Source: Cellulosimicrobium terreum
Lineage (GTDB): Bacteria; Actinomycetota; Actinomycetes; Actinomycetales; Cellulomonadaceae
Reading direction: 5' to 3'
Length of the DNA stretch: 55,248 nucleotides
NCBI GenBank assembly: GCA_014803435.1
Contig: JACYFD010000010.1
Location: forward strand, 1-55,248
Numbering within the stretch: the first letter of the stretch is position 1; every line of letters starts with the position of its first letter. The notes below the pieces were generated by a model, which saw nothing but the letters and a program-made list of their open reading frames with translations, had not been told where the DNA came from and did no database searches. Shown one piece after another: positions 41,655 through 48,927 of the stretch. The position numbers were made by a program, and so were the translations under genes.

Positions 41655-41960
41655 GTGAAGATATTTCACTTCTCGGAAATGCGGAGCCGCGGACTCGAGG
41701 AGGGATCTAGTACACGAAGTCTGTTTCCGACCGAAGCGGTTGTTATTGCTCAATCACTGGGCGAAGCGAAGAAGAAGCTGCACGCTCTTGGGCTGAGTGC
41801 AAAAGGAGTAGTTGTCGAGAAGGCGTCGAATCTGACCGCATTCATTGAGGAGCAAGGAGGTAGTGTGGCATGGACGACTGCAGATCTTCACGGGAGGTGG
41901 ATTGTCGACCAGAGTGTTGACGAGTATCTAAGGTCTCAGCGTGACGCTTCCCAGTCCTAG
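41655..41960 (+). CDS. Candidate immunity protein for RHS toxin 1
   Basis: A 101-residue soluble protein. GTG 41655 follows AAGGAGATTTTGAC, the start of which overlaps the RHS stop codon, so it is translated from the same message. It is helical and acidic in its second half (NLTAFIEEQGGSVAWTTADL, WIVDQSVDEYLRSQ), has no signal peptide, and shares the low G+C of the toxin tip. Immediate position and matching base composition argue that tip and this gene moved in as a cassette. No named immunity family recognised. Confidence 0.75.
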   Translation: MKIFHFSEMRSRGLEEGSSTRSLFPTEAVVIAQSLGEAKKKLHALGLSAKGVVVEKASNLTAFIEEQGGSVAWTTADLHGRWIVDQSVDEYLRSQRDASQS

Positions 41961-42250
41961 CGAAGGCCTTCAATGAGAGCTGTGTAGCGCGGCCTTCCCA
42001 GTAGCCCGAGCTTAGACTTTCGGCAGTCTTGTGCAATGAGCAATTCCCAGGGGTGGCCTGATCGTGTCAGGTGGTGCGGTCCGTGCTTGGTGTGGAGCAG
42101 GATGATTATCGCGGCGGTGAGGGGGTCGACGTGCTCGGGGCTTCGAAGGTGACGCGTCGGGCGGCCTCGTCGTTCTCGATGAGCGCGTTGCCGCCAATCG
42201 CGCAAACGCGCGATCGCGCGAACGTAGAGTGCAACAGGTTCAGGGGTCAA
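41957..42250 (-). CDS. Doubtful hypothetical gene
   Basis: A 97-residue frame whose C-terminal half looks protein-like (VDPLTAAIIILLHTKHGPHH, LLGRPRYTALIEGL). The N-terminal 35 residues are Arg-rich. It overlaps the end of the immunity gene and may be a leftover of a second immunity or toxin cassette. No family recognised; kept with low confidence. Confidence 0.3.
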   Translation of the reverse strand: MTPEPVALYVRAIARLRDWRQRAHRERRGRPTRHLRSPEHVDPLTAAIIILLHTKHGPHHLTRSGHPWELLIAQDCRKSKLGLLGRPRYTALIEGLR

Positions 42251-42351
42251 GCCCTATATACCTGCTGACTTGTAGCGACGTTGTCACCGCATCCAGGTGC
42301 GAGTTTTTGCATCTGATGCAACTCGCACTGGTTCGACGCCGATAAGTTACC

Positions 42352-42648
42352 TTATGTCATGTTACGACCGTTTCGCCGCTTCTCGAGGTCGATGACGATG
42401 CCCGGCGCCGCCTCCCCAGGGGGCGCTACGCGAGCGAGCTCGTCGGCGATCCACACCGCGACGTCGTCGGGCGCGTATCGCAGCGCCGCGCGCGGCGCGA
42501 CGCCGAGCAGTTCGGCCGATCGCGCGACGCGCGCGTTGAGCGCATCGTCGATCGCCGGGTCGTCGACGACGACGCCGCGGCTCTTCAGCTCGGCCCCGGC
42601 TGCGGCCGCCAGCTGGCCGAATCGGGCCGTCCTGCGCGTCAGTCCCAC
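42352..42648 (-). CDS. Last gene of an unknown four-gene operon
   Basis: A 98-residue protein from GTG 42648, 18 bases after the preceding gene. It is helical (FGQLAAAAGAELKSRGVVVD, NARVARSAELLGVAPRAALR) with a basic end, and the middle has the spacing of a helix-turn-helix (AELLGVAPRAALRYAPDDVA). Probably a small DNA-binding or partner protein. No named family. Confidence 0.55.
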   Translation of the reverse strand: MGLTRRTARFGQLAAAAGAELKSRGVVVDDPAIDDALNARVARSAELLGVAPRAALRYAPDDVAVWIADELARVAPPGEAAPGIVIDLEKRRNGRNMT

Positions 42649-42666
42649 AACCGCAGCGTAGGGCGC

Positions 42667-42845
42667 TCACCCGACCAGGCGCAGCGGTGCGTGCCGCGTC
42701 GTCCGCGGCGCTGGGCTGGTCTGCTCCTCGACGGACTCGACGAGTAGTGCCGCCTGGCGTGGGGAGCGAGCGTCCACCGGTCGGTGGCGCCGAGGGTCGT
42801 GCGGGCGACGTCGAGCTCGTAGTGCCGCCAGGTAGCTGCCTCCAC
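42667..42845 (-). pseudogene. Third gene of the unknown operon, one-base frameshift
   Basis: GTG 42845 opens a frame reading VEAATWRHYELDVARTTLGA and WTLAP; a second frame then continues RQAALLVESVEEQTSPAPRT and ends APLRLVG at TGA 42667-42669. The change of frame is at the GGGG run (CCCC in the coding strand) around 42757-42762; one more C restores a 59-residue protein. Function unknown. Confidence 0.5.
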
Positions 42846-42932
42846 GGTCGATGCCTGCCGGCGTCGACGCTACGCACGCCCGTGCGAGTCGTGACGTCCT
42901 CACACGCTCTCGGGCGCCGCTCGGGCGCGAGT

Positions 42933-43127
42933 TCACGCCGAACTCTGACCGTACGTCTCGGCGCGGCCCTCGACCCGGATCCCGATCAGGCGCTCTTCGT
43001 CGCGCACCTGCTCGTAGGGCATTACGCGCGCACCCTCGTACGTCGCCGCCTCGACCGCGACCTCACGATGAGCCGTCGGCCGGACGGCCCGGCTCGGGCA
43101 CGTCTTGGTAGGTCCGTGGACGATCAT
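42933..43127 (-). CDS. Second gene of the unknown operon
   Basis: A 64-residue protein from ATG 43127, overlapping the previous stop as ATGA. It contains VAVEAATYEGARVMPYEQVR DEERLIGIRVE, a plausible small alpha/beta protein. The overlap supports translation coupling with the gene at 43582. No family recognised. Confidence 0.55.
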   Translation of the reverse strand: MIVHGPTKTCPSRAVRPTAHREVAVEAATYEGARVMPYEQVRDEERLIGIRVEGRAETYGQSSA

Positions 43128-43582
43128 GGCTGCTCGCTCGTCTCGTCGCGCAGCTCGACGAGGACCTGCTGGCTCGTCAACGCCGCGTCGTCGCGGTCGT
43201 ACCGCACGGGGACCAGGTCTGGATGCTCCTCGCGCACCTCGCGCACCTCGGGCGAAACGGCGTCCGGGTCGACCGTGCCCGTGCGCCCGCTGTCGGTCCG
43301 GCGCACCCGGGCCCCGGGCATGAAGCGTTCGACGATCGGAGCGCTTCCCGCGTCAAGGTCCACGATCAGTATGGGCAGGGTTCGGTTGTACCAGCGCAGA
43401 TGGGCGGCCTGGCGCGTGATGCCAGCGGCCGCGCCGATCGCACCCCACGACGCGCCCGCCAGGCGAGCCCGGATCGCGGCGTCGTCAAGCCGGTCTGTCG
43501 CGGCCACGACGCCGCGAGCCGCGGCCGCGACCTCGGCCACGGCCTCGGCTGGCGCGACGTGCGCCAGCCACTCAACGTGCAC
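43124..43582 (-). CDS. First gene of the unknown operon, HTH-containing
   Basis: A 152-residue protein from GTG 43582. Residues 10-60 include LDDAAIRARLAGASWGAIGA AAGITRQAAHLRW, a sigma-factor-like helix-turn-helix of the kind seen in many actinobacterial small regulators. The C-terminal half is charged (RRTDSGRTGTVDPDAV, EVREVREEHPDLVPVRYDRD). It heads a leftward operon of four small genes lying between the RHS 1 cassette and the PemK pair. Function unknown. Confidence 0.6.
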   Translation of the reverse strand: MHVEWLAHVAPAEAVAEVAAAARGVVAATDRLDDAAIRARLAGASWGAIGAAAGITRQAAHLRWYNRTLPILIVDLDAGSAPIVERFMPGARVRRTDSGRTGTVDPDAVSPEVREVREEHPDLVPVRYDRDDAALTSQQVLVELRDETSEQP

Positions 43583-43762
43583 CTCGTCTTCGACCCACCG
43601 AGGCGAGAACGGAGAGTCCGCTGTCTCGTACGCGAGCCGGCCCGAGGCCGACCCTGACGCGGCTCCGGTGCTGTCCTGCGCCGCTCGTCAGCTTGTGTCA
43701 GTTCGGTGACGATCTACTCCTCGGTGAACATGCTCGGAGGTGTCGGAGGTAGTCTGTAGAGT

Positions 43763-44053
43763 ATGACTGCTTCGACGACCTTAAAGGTACGGATGAGTAC
43801 CCGAGACAAGCTGAAGGAGTACGCCGCCAGCCACGCAGTCACCCTCGACGTTGCGATCGACCGTCTACTTGCCGAGCACGCCGAGCGTGAGTTCTGGGCA
43901 GCGATGGCAGCGATCTCCCCCGACCAGTACGAGGCCGAGATGAAGGCCGAGGGCCAGTGGCCCGGAGACTACGACTACCGACTGGAGGACGACATGGCGC
44001 TTTCGCAGCCGCCAGCGCAGCCCGCGCTGGCATCCGACACCCAGGAGCACTGA
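43763..44053 (+). CDS. Antitoxin of a PemK/MazF pair (RHH type)
   Basis: A 96-residue protein from ATG 43763. The first 45 residues (STTLKVRMSTRDKLKEYAAS, then VTLDVAIDRLLAEHAEREF) have a strand-helix-helix pattern of a ribbon-helix-helix DNA-binding domain; the acidic C terminus (QWPGDYDYRLEDDMALSQ) is the likely toxin-binding arm. TAGAGT directly before the ATG may be a -10 box of a leaderless message. Its stop codon is immediately next to the toxin ATG. Confidence 0.85.
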   Translation: MTASTTLKVRMSTRDKLKEYAASHAVTLDVAIDRLLAEHAEREFWAAMAAISPDQYEAEMKAEGQWPGDYDYRLEDDMALSQPPAQPALASDTQEH

Positions 44054-44395
44054 ATGCCCCAGGCACTCCCCCACCCCGGACAGATCAAGCAGGGCCAGAT
44101 CGTCTGGCTCAGCATGGACCCCACCCAGGGACACGAGCAGGCGAAGCATCGACCGCACATGGTGCTTTCCCAGCCTCCTACCCATCAGGTGACGCACATC
44201 ATCACCGCGGTGCCGCTCACGCACACCGACCGCGGCTGGCCGATGCATGTCGAGTGGTCCAAGGGTTCGTTCGCCATGTGCGAGCAGGTGCGCTCGTTCG
44301 CGTACGAGCGCATCACCAAGGTCGATCCGGGGGCCAACGACGTGACACCGATCTTCAGGACCCTCGACCTTCTCTGGGGTCGCGCGACGTCGTGA
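44054..44395 (+). CDS. PemK/MazF-type endoribonuclease toxin
   Basis: A 113-residue protein starting at the base after the antitoxin stop. Features of the family: IKQGQIVWLSMDPTQGHEQA near residues 11-30, KHRPHMVLSQ, then HIITAVPLTHTDRGWPMHVE and FAMCEQVRSFAYERI. MazF/PemK toxins cut mRNA at short sequence motifs. Size and order match a normal type II module, and a strong terminator follows. Confidence 0.9.
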   Translation: MPQALPHPGQIKQGQIVWLSMDPTQGHEQAKHRPHMVLSQPPTHQVTHIITAVPLTHTDRGWPMHVEWSKGSFAMCEQVRSFAYERITKVDPGANDVTPIFRTLDLLWGRATS

Positions 44396-44413
44396 GTCGC
44401 TCATCAAGCGATT

Positions 44414-44451
44414 GACTGCAGGGTCCCAGCTCAGGCTGGGGCCCTGCAGTC
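44414..44451 (+). terminator. Terminator of the PemK operon
   Basis: GACTGCAGGG-T-CCCAGC pairs with GCTGGG-G-CCCTGCAGTC around a TCAG loop, 16 bp with one T-G pair, 18 bases after the toxin stop. Confidence 0.85.
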
Positions 44452-44930
44452 AAATGTTCTCCTCGCCGTGGTCTTCACGACCATCGGATCGGTCCTTCGA
44501 CGAATGCGATCCAGTCTGAGGAACTTGCGACTGCGCGAGCATCGCCAGCTGGAGCGACGTCGACCCGCGCACGACGCTTGCTGCGCTGCGGGGCAGGCGC
44601 CACCGCCGATGATTGCCTCGACCGGCTGCGGGCTGTCGTCCGAAGACCGGTGCGCAGCCCAGCCTCCAGCAGAACTTCAAGGGTCTGGCGATCAACCATG
44701 GGAGTCACGAAGCCCGTTCCACGGCTTGCCGAACCGAACAGCGGGCCACGATCGTGTGCCCTCGAACGGGGAGATGGTGAAACGTTGCTCGCTCATCAAT
44801 GACCCGCCTGGGCCGCTACCCCCTGCTCGTCATCGACGAGGTCGATCAACGGTCACCTACCCTCAGCAGTACCGGGCTATCTCTGGTCTTGATCATGGCT
44901 GCGGTCGGCGAATCCATCAGGAGCCGGAAC
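44452..44930. other. Degenerate region with a possible istB scrap
   Basis: No intact gene is seen. At 44799-44843 the sequence encodes MTRLGRYPLLVIDEV, which matches the Walker B region of IstB, the helper ATPase of IS21 elements; nothing on either side continues the homology. A minus-strand frame at 44475-44708 is Arg/Ser-rich and unconvincing. This looks like debris of mobile DNA between the two RHS modules. Confidence 0.4.
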
Positions 44931-45104
44931 TCATGGCCCGGCCCGCCTCTTCCGATGTGCCCAGACCGCATAGGCAGTAAAGAGCACGGCCATGCCCAGG
45001 GGGACGACGAGCCGCCACATGGCAGCTCCCGACACGACCTGCCACACGAACAGAGTAAGACTCAGAACTGCAATGACGGCCGCGGCATACTGGAGAAACC
45101 TCAC
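44931..45104 (-). CDS. Candidate immunity protein for RHS toxin 2 (two-span membrane protein)
   Basis: A 57-residue protein from GTG 45104, overlapping the RHS 2 stop (GTGA), with CTGGAGGAGTG just upstream. It has two membrane segments at about residues 5-25 (QYAAAVIAVLSLTLFVWQVV) and 29-48, and a basic end AHRKRRAGP, so both ends face the cytoplasm. A membrane immunity protein fits the very hydrophobic tip of the RHS protein. Function is inferred from position and topology. Confidence 0.65.
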   Translation of the reverse strand: MRFLQYAAAVIAVLSLTLFVWQVVSGAAMWRLVVPLGMAVLFTAYAVWAHRKRRAGP

Positions 45105-48100
45105 GAACACTCCTCCAGGGCGGTAAGACCACTTGTAACCGCGAAGCCCACCGCGAGAGCTACACCAGCCCCTGAGAGGAGTCCGGGCACAACCAGCCAA
45201 GCGCCCAGTGCAACTACGACGCCGGCTCCACCAAGAATCTTCTCGGCTGCTGCGACCGCGCATGATGTTCCGGTGGGGTCGGTGTTGTTGCAGGGGTCGC
45301 CGGCGGCGTAGAGGTAGGGGTTTTTCTCTTGGCCGGTGGGGTCCATGGTGGTGAAGCGGCCAAGGTCGGTGTCGTAGTAGCGGGCGCCCATCTTGAGCAG
45401 GTTGAAGTGGGCGCTGGGGTGGCTGGCGGCGTAGCCGACGAGCTCGAGGTTCTGGCCGGTGCCTCGGGTGGTTCCGTAGGGGTCGTAGGTGAGGGTGCGT
45501 TCGAGGGTGCCGTTGGGGCGGAAGGTGGCGATGGGGCTGCCGAGGTTGTCGCTGGCGATGTAGAGGGTGTCGCCGGTGTGGGTGCTGCGCTGGGTGACGG
45601 GGTCGCCGTCGGCGGTGCGGGTGAGCGCGGTCCAGTCGGCAACCGTGCCGGGCCCGTCGCGGTGGTCGGCGTAGGCGACGCCGTGGGGGGTGTTGATCAG
45701 GCGGACTGTTTCGCCTCCGCCGTTGCCCATGACGAGGTCGTCCATCGTGGAGCCTGCGTACACGTTGGAGTTCGAGAAGCTGGTACCGAGCGACAGGAGC
45801 TGGTTGAAGGCGTTGTAGGAGTAATTCTTGCCGGCGTGGGTCGTGGTGAGGTTCCCGTTGCCGTCGTGGGCCAGTGAGCCGGCGGTGCCGTTGACGGCGG
45901 TGAGCTGGTTCGCGGTGTTGTAGGTGTAGGTCGTGGAGTTCGCCTTGGTGCGGTTGCCAGCGGCGTCATAGCCGTAGGTCCAGCTCGCGTTGGTCGCCCC
46001 GCCGGTGGTCTTCTCGGTGGCGGAGGTGAGGCGGTCGAGGTTGTCGTACCCGTAGGTGGTGATGGCGCCGGCAGGGGCCACGAGGCCCTTGTGGTCGGTG
46101 CGGCGGGTGATCTGGGTGCGGTCCCCGGCTGGCGTGGGGGATGTGGCGGACGTGTTGTAGCTGTAGGAGTAGTCCGCCGCCGTGGTGTTGTTGCCTGCGG
46201 TGGCGGTGACCCTGGTGGTGCGCCCGGCGTTGTCGACGGCAGTCACGACTCGTGCGCCGCCGGGCAGGTCGCGTCTGGTCTCGGCGCCGTTGGTGTTGTA
46301 GGTGAACAAGACGCATCCGGCGTTGGCAGGCACCGGTGCTGCCGAGGGGCAGGTTCCGCCTGGCTCGGCGAGTCGGCGCATCTGGTTGGCGTCGTCGTAG
46401 GTGTAGTTCGTGGTGCCGGTCTTGTCCGTGTACGAGGTGAGATTCCCGGCCTTGTCGTAGGCGTACGTCTGGGTGTCCGAGAACGTCCCCGGGACGAGGC
46501 CCCACCACGGTTGGGACTGCGTCGTCTGGGTCAGTCGGTTGAGGGAGTCGTAGGTGTGCTTCACTTCGACGGTCCCGAACCCGAATCCGGTGCCCGGAAT
46601 GTACGTCTTCACGCTGGTCCGGTTCCCCAGGGCGTCGTACTGGTAGTCAGTGATGTGAAGCTGCACCGGGTCCGGCGACTTGAGTTCTCGGGTGAGCTGA
46701 TCGCGTGCGTTGTACTTGTACTCAGTGGTGCCCTTGCTGTCGGTCGAGGTGACCAGACGCCCGATGGAGTCGTACGTGTTCGTCGTCGCCCCGAGCGGCG
46801 CGGGCGGGGTCACGGTGATGAGGTTGCCGTCGGAGTCGTAGGCGTACGTCGTCGTCCCTCCGATCGGGGACTTCGCGCTGCAGGTCTGCCCCGGCTTGCC
46901 GCCGCAGGTGGCCCCGCCGGTGCCCTGGTAGGTGTAGGTCCAGGTCGCGGTGCCACCACCAGATTGCGGGCCGTTCTGCCTGCTCGTGAGCGTGTTGCCC
47001 TTGGTGTCGTAGGTGAACAGGGTGCGGTTGCCGGCGTCGTTCGTGACGCAGGTGGGCTGGTGCGCGCCACCCGTTGCGGTGATGCCGCAGGCGTTCGTGC
47101 CATAGACCGCCTGAGTCGCCGCCCCGGTGGGGAGCTGGACCGCGGTCGGGTTGTTCGCCGCGTCGTACTCGAACGTCGTGACGTTGCCCGTCGGCGTGAC
47201 CGAGTCGGTCAACGTCGCGACCGCACTGTTCGACGTCCACGACGTCGACTGCTTACGTCCCAGCGGGTCCGTCGTGCTCGTCACCCGGCCCTGGGAGTCG
47301 ATCGTGTATATCGTGGTCTTGCCCCGCGGGTCGGTCACCGTCGTCGTCCCAGACGTGTACGCGAACGATGTCGCCGCGACGTCGGCAGTGCCGACACCGC
47401 GCGTCACCTTCGTGACCCGACCCTGAGCGTCATACTCGAACGCCGTCCGACTAGAGATCCCGGTCAGGCGACCGCTGCTGTCATAGCTGTAGCTGCCTCT
47501 CGGAGCGCTGTAGAGGCGACCGTCGGAGGTGTAGGTGTAGCCGCTGGAGCGGCCGGCCGGGTCGGTGACCTTGGAGATGCGCCCCGAGGTGTACTCAACC
47601 GTCGTCACCCGCCCCGCGGCGTCCGTGACCGACACGACCCGGTTCGACGCGTCGTACTGGTACACCAGGGCGTTGCCGTTACGATCCTCGTGGCGCTGCA
47701 GGTACCCGCCAGCGCTGAAGACCAGCCTCTGCCTGTTGCTGTGGTACGTCAGGGTCCACCGGCCGTCACTGAGCTTCGCCAGGTCCGCGTTCAGCCCGGA
47801 CGGAGCGGTCCACGACCCGCCCGAGCCTTGGGTGAACGTGGCCCGGAACCCTGACGGCGCCCGGAACACCACCGTGGTGGCCGCGATCTCCAGGCCCACG
47901 TCCTGCCCGGCGCCCAGGGACCACGCCTTTCCGAAGCCTCCCTCGCGAGCAGACAGACCGTTGTAGAAGCGGTCGAGCGCGAGCCCGATGCCCGGCCCGT
48001 TCACCGCGGTGTCCGCACCGCGCACGACCAGGTTGCCGTTGCCGAGGTTGACCGCTGCGGTGTCACGCTCGGTCAAGGCGAACTCGACGAACTTGTAGAA

Positions 48101-48427
48101 GTCCCGCACACCCAGTCCGGGTGCCGGCACCGAGTCGTCGGCCGCAGCCGTGGCACTCCGCCCAGAGCTCGCACTCCGTTCGGTCTTCGTTGACCCGTCC
48201 CCGGAGTCGGCGAACTGCCACACGCCGCGAGCGTCCGCGCCCTGAGAAGTTCGATTCACCTCAGCGGGCGGCTCCCACGAATCGACCTTGACGTGCGCCG
48301 GCGGCAACTTCGGATCCTCGCCCCGCAAGTCGCCGGACGCACCGGATGCCGCACCGCCAGTAGCCAGCCCCAGCGTGGCCACCAGCGCGGCCGTGGTCAA
48401 AGCGCCTAGTACCGCACGAACAGTCAT
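45101..48427 (-). CDS. RHS polymorphic toxin 2 (secreted, hydrophobic tip)
   Basis: A 1108-residue exported protein; ATG 48427 follows GCAGGGGGACAC. The signal peptide is MTVRAVLGALTTAALVATLG (cleavage near GGAASGA). Residues about 140-300 are an RHS N-terminal domain (LGNGNLVVRGADTAVNGPGI), followed by some twenty YD repeats (YDSSGRLTGISS type). The core is near 1030-1055 (MGARYYDTDLGRFTTMDPTG). Only 55 residues follow, and they are hydrophobic (GGAGVVVALGAWLVVPGLLS, then AGVALAVGFAVTSGLTAL). That tip could be a membrane-inserting toxin. It converges with RHS 1 and shares only the general RHS architecture. Confidence 0.88.
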   Translation of the reverse strand: MTVRAVLGALTTAALVATLGLATGGAASGASGDLRGEDPKLPPAHVKVDSWEPPAEVNRTSQGADARGVWQFADSGDGSTKTERSASSGRSATAAADDSVPAPGLGVRDFYKFVEFALTERDTAAVNLGNGNLVVRGADTAVNGPGIGLALDRFYNGLSAREGGFGKAWSLGAGQDVGLEIAATTVVFRAPSGFRATFTQGSGGSWTAPSGLNADLAKLSDGRWTLTYHSNRQRLVFSAGGYLQRHEDRNGNALVYQYDASNRVVSVTDAAGRVTTVEYTSGRISKVTDPAGRSSGYTYTSDGRLYSAPRGSYSYDSSGRLTGISSRTAFEYDAQGRVTKVTRGVGTADVAATSFAYTSGTTTVTDPRGKTTIYTIDSQGRVTSTTDPLGRKQSTSWTSNSAVATLTDSVTPTGNVTTFEYDAANNPTAVQLPTGAATQAVYGTNACGITATGGAHQPTCVTNDAGNRTLFTYDTKGNTLTSRQNGPQSGGGTATWTYTYQGTGGATCGGKPGQTCSAKSPIGGTTTYAYDSDGNLITVTPPAPLGATTNTYDSIGRLVTSTDSKGTTEYKYNARDQLTRELKSPDPVQLHITDYQYDALGNRTSVKTYIPGTGFGFGTVEVKHTYDSLNRLTQTTQSQPWWGLVPGTFSDTQTYAYDKAGNLTSYTDKTGTTNYTYDDANQMRRLAEPGGTCPSAAPVPANAGCVLFTYNTNGAETRRDLPGGARVVTAVDNAGRTTRVTATAGNNTTAADYSYSYNTSATSPTPAGDRTQITRRTDHKGLVAPAGAITTYGYDNLDRLTSATEKTTGGATNASWTYGYDAAGNRTKANSTTYTYNTANQLTAVNGTAGSLAHDGNGNLTTTHAGKNYSYNAFNQLLSLGTSFSNSNVYAGSTMDDLVMGNGGGETVRLINTPHGVAYADHRDGPGTVADWTALTRTADGDPVTQRSTHTGDTLYIASDNLGSPIATFRPNGTLERTLTYDPYGTTRGTGQNLELVGYAASHPSAHFNLLKMGARYYDTDLGRFTTMDPTGQEKNPYLYAAGDPCNNTDPTGTSCAVAAAEKILGGAGVVVALGAWLVVPGLLSGAGVALAVGFAVTSGLTALEECS

Positions 48428-48755
48428 CGTGTCCCCCTGCATCGCCAGTGATGTCCCAGCACTAAAGCACGGTGTGCTGTAGGTCACACTCAGAGGGGAT
48501 AACGAAACGGTAACAGTCGGCGTGTCCTGCGGACGACAGCGCCGGTCGGCATCCCGGTCGCCGCCTATGCGCACCCTCCTCGATGATACGGCGGCCCTGC
48601 CCTCTTCGGCGGTCGAACCTGGCGTGAGGCCGTGGCCGACCCATCGCGCTCTACATCGTCAGCCGCGCAGCTGTAGTCGCACTAGCCGACGACGGCTACG
48701 TGTGGGCCCCGCGCAGCACGCGCACGGGGTACGACGCGTCTGAGAACCCACCGGT

Positions 48756-48794
48756 TGTCAGGCGTCGCAAAGCCCAGTTGTGCGACGCCTGACA
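48756..48794. repeat. Perfect 14-bp inverted repeat
   Basis: TGTCAGGCGTCGCA (48756-48769) and TGCGACGCCTGACA (48781-48794) are exact reverse complements with an 11-base loop. It lies in a 500-base intergenic region between two divergent genes, the RHS 2 start and the kinase start, so it is not placed like a terminator. It may be an operator, a transposon end or a recombination site. Confidence 0.65.
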
Positions 48795-48927
48795 AACGGT
48801 CGGTTCTGCGGTGTCACAACTTCGCTCGCCGGGTCAGGCAAACGCGATGAAGTGCCCTTCCCCTGCCCGCGGCGGGGTCGGTGGGTGTCGTCGCTGACTT
48901 GTCGGTGTCGTGCGCGATGCTGGGCGG

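Noticed and set aside
44475-44708. Minus-strand 77-residue frame
   Set aside because: Starts plausibly (MVDRQTLEVLLEAG) but turns Arg/Ser-rich, with no neighbour or motif to support it.
44799-44843. IS21 istB gene
   Set aside because: Only about 15 codons match; no Walker A, no istA and no inverted repeats were found, so it is noted only as possible debris.
36000-48300. Repetitive DNA in the RHS genes as a separate repeat family
   Set aside because: The repeats are the YD repeats of the proteins themselves and need no further explanation.
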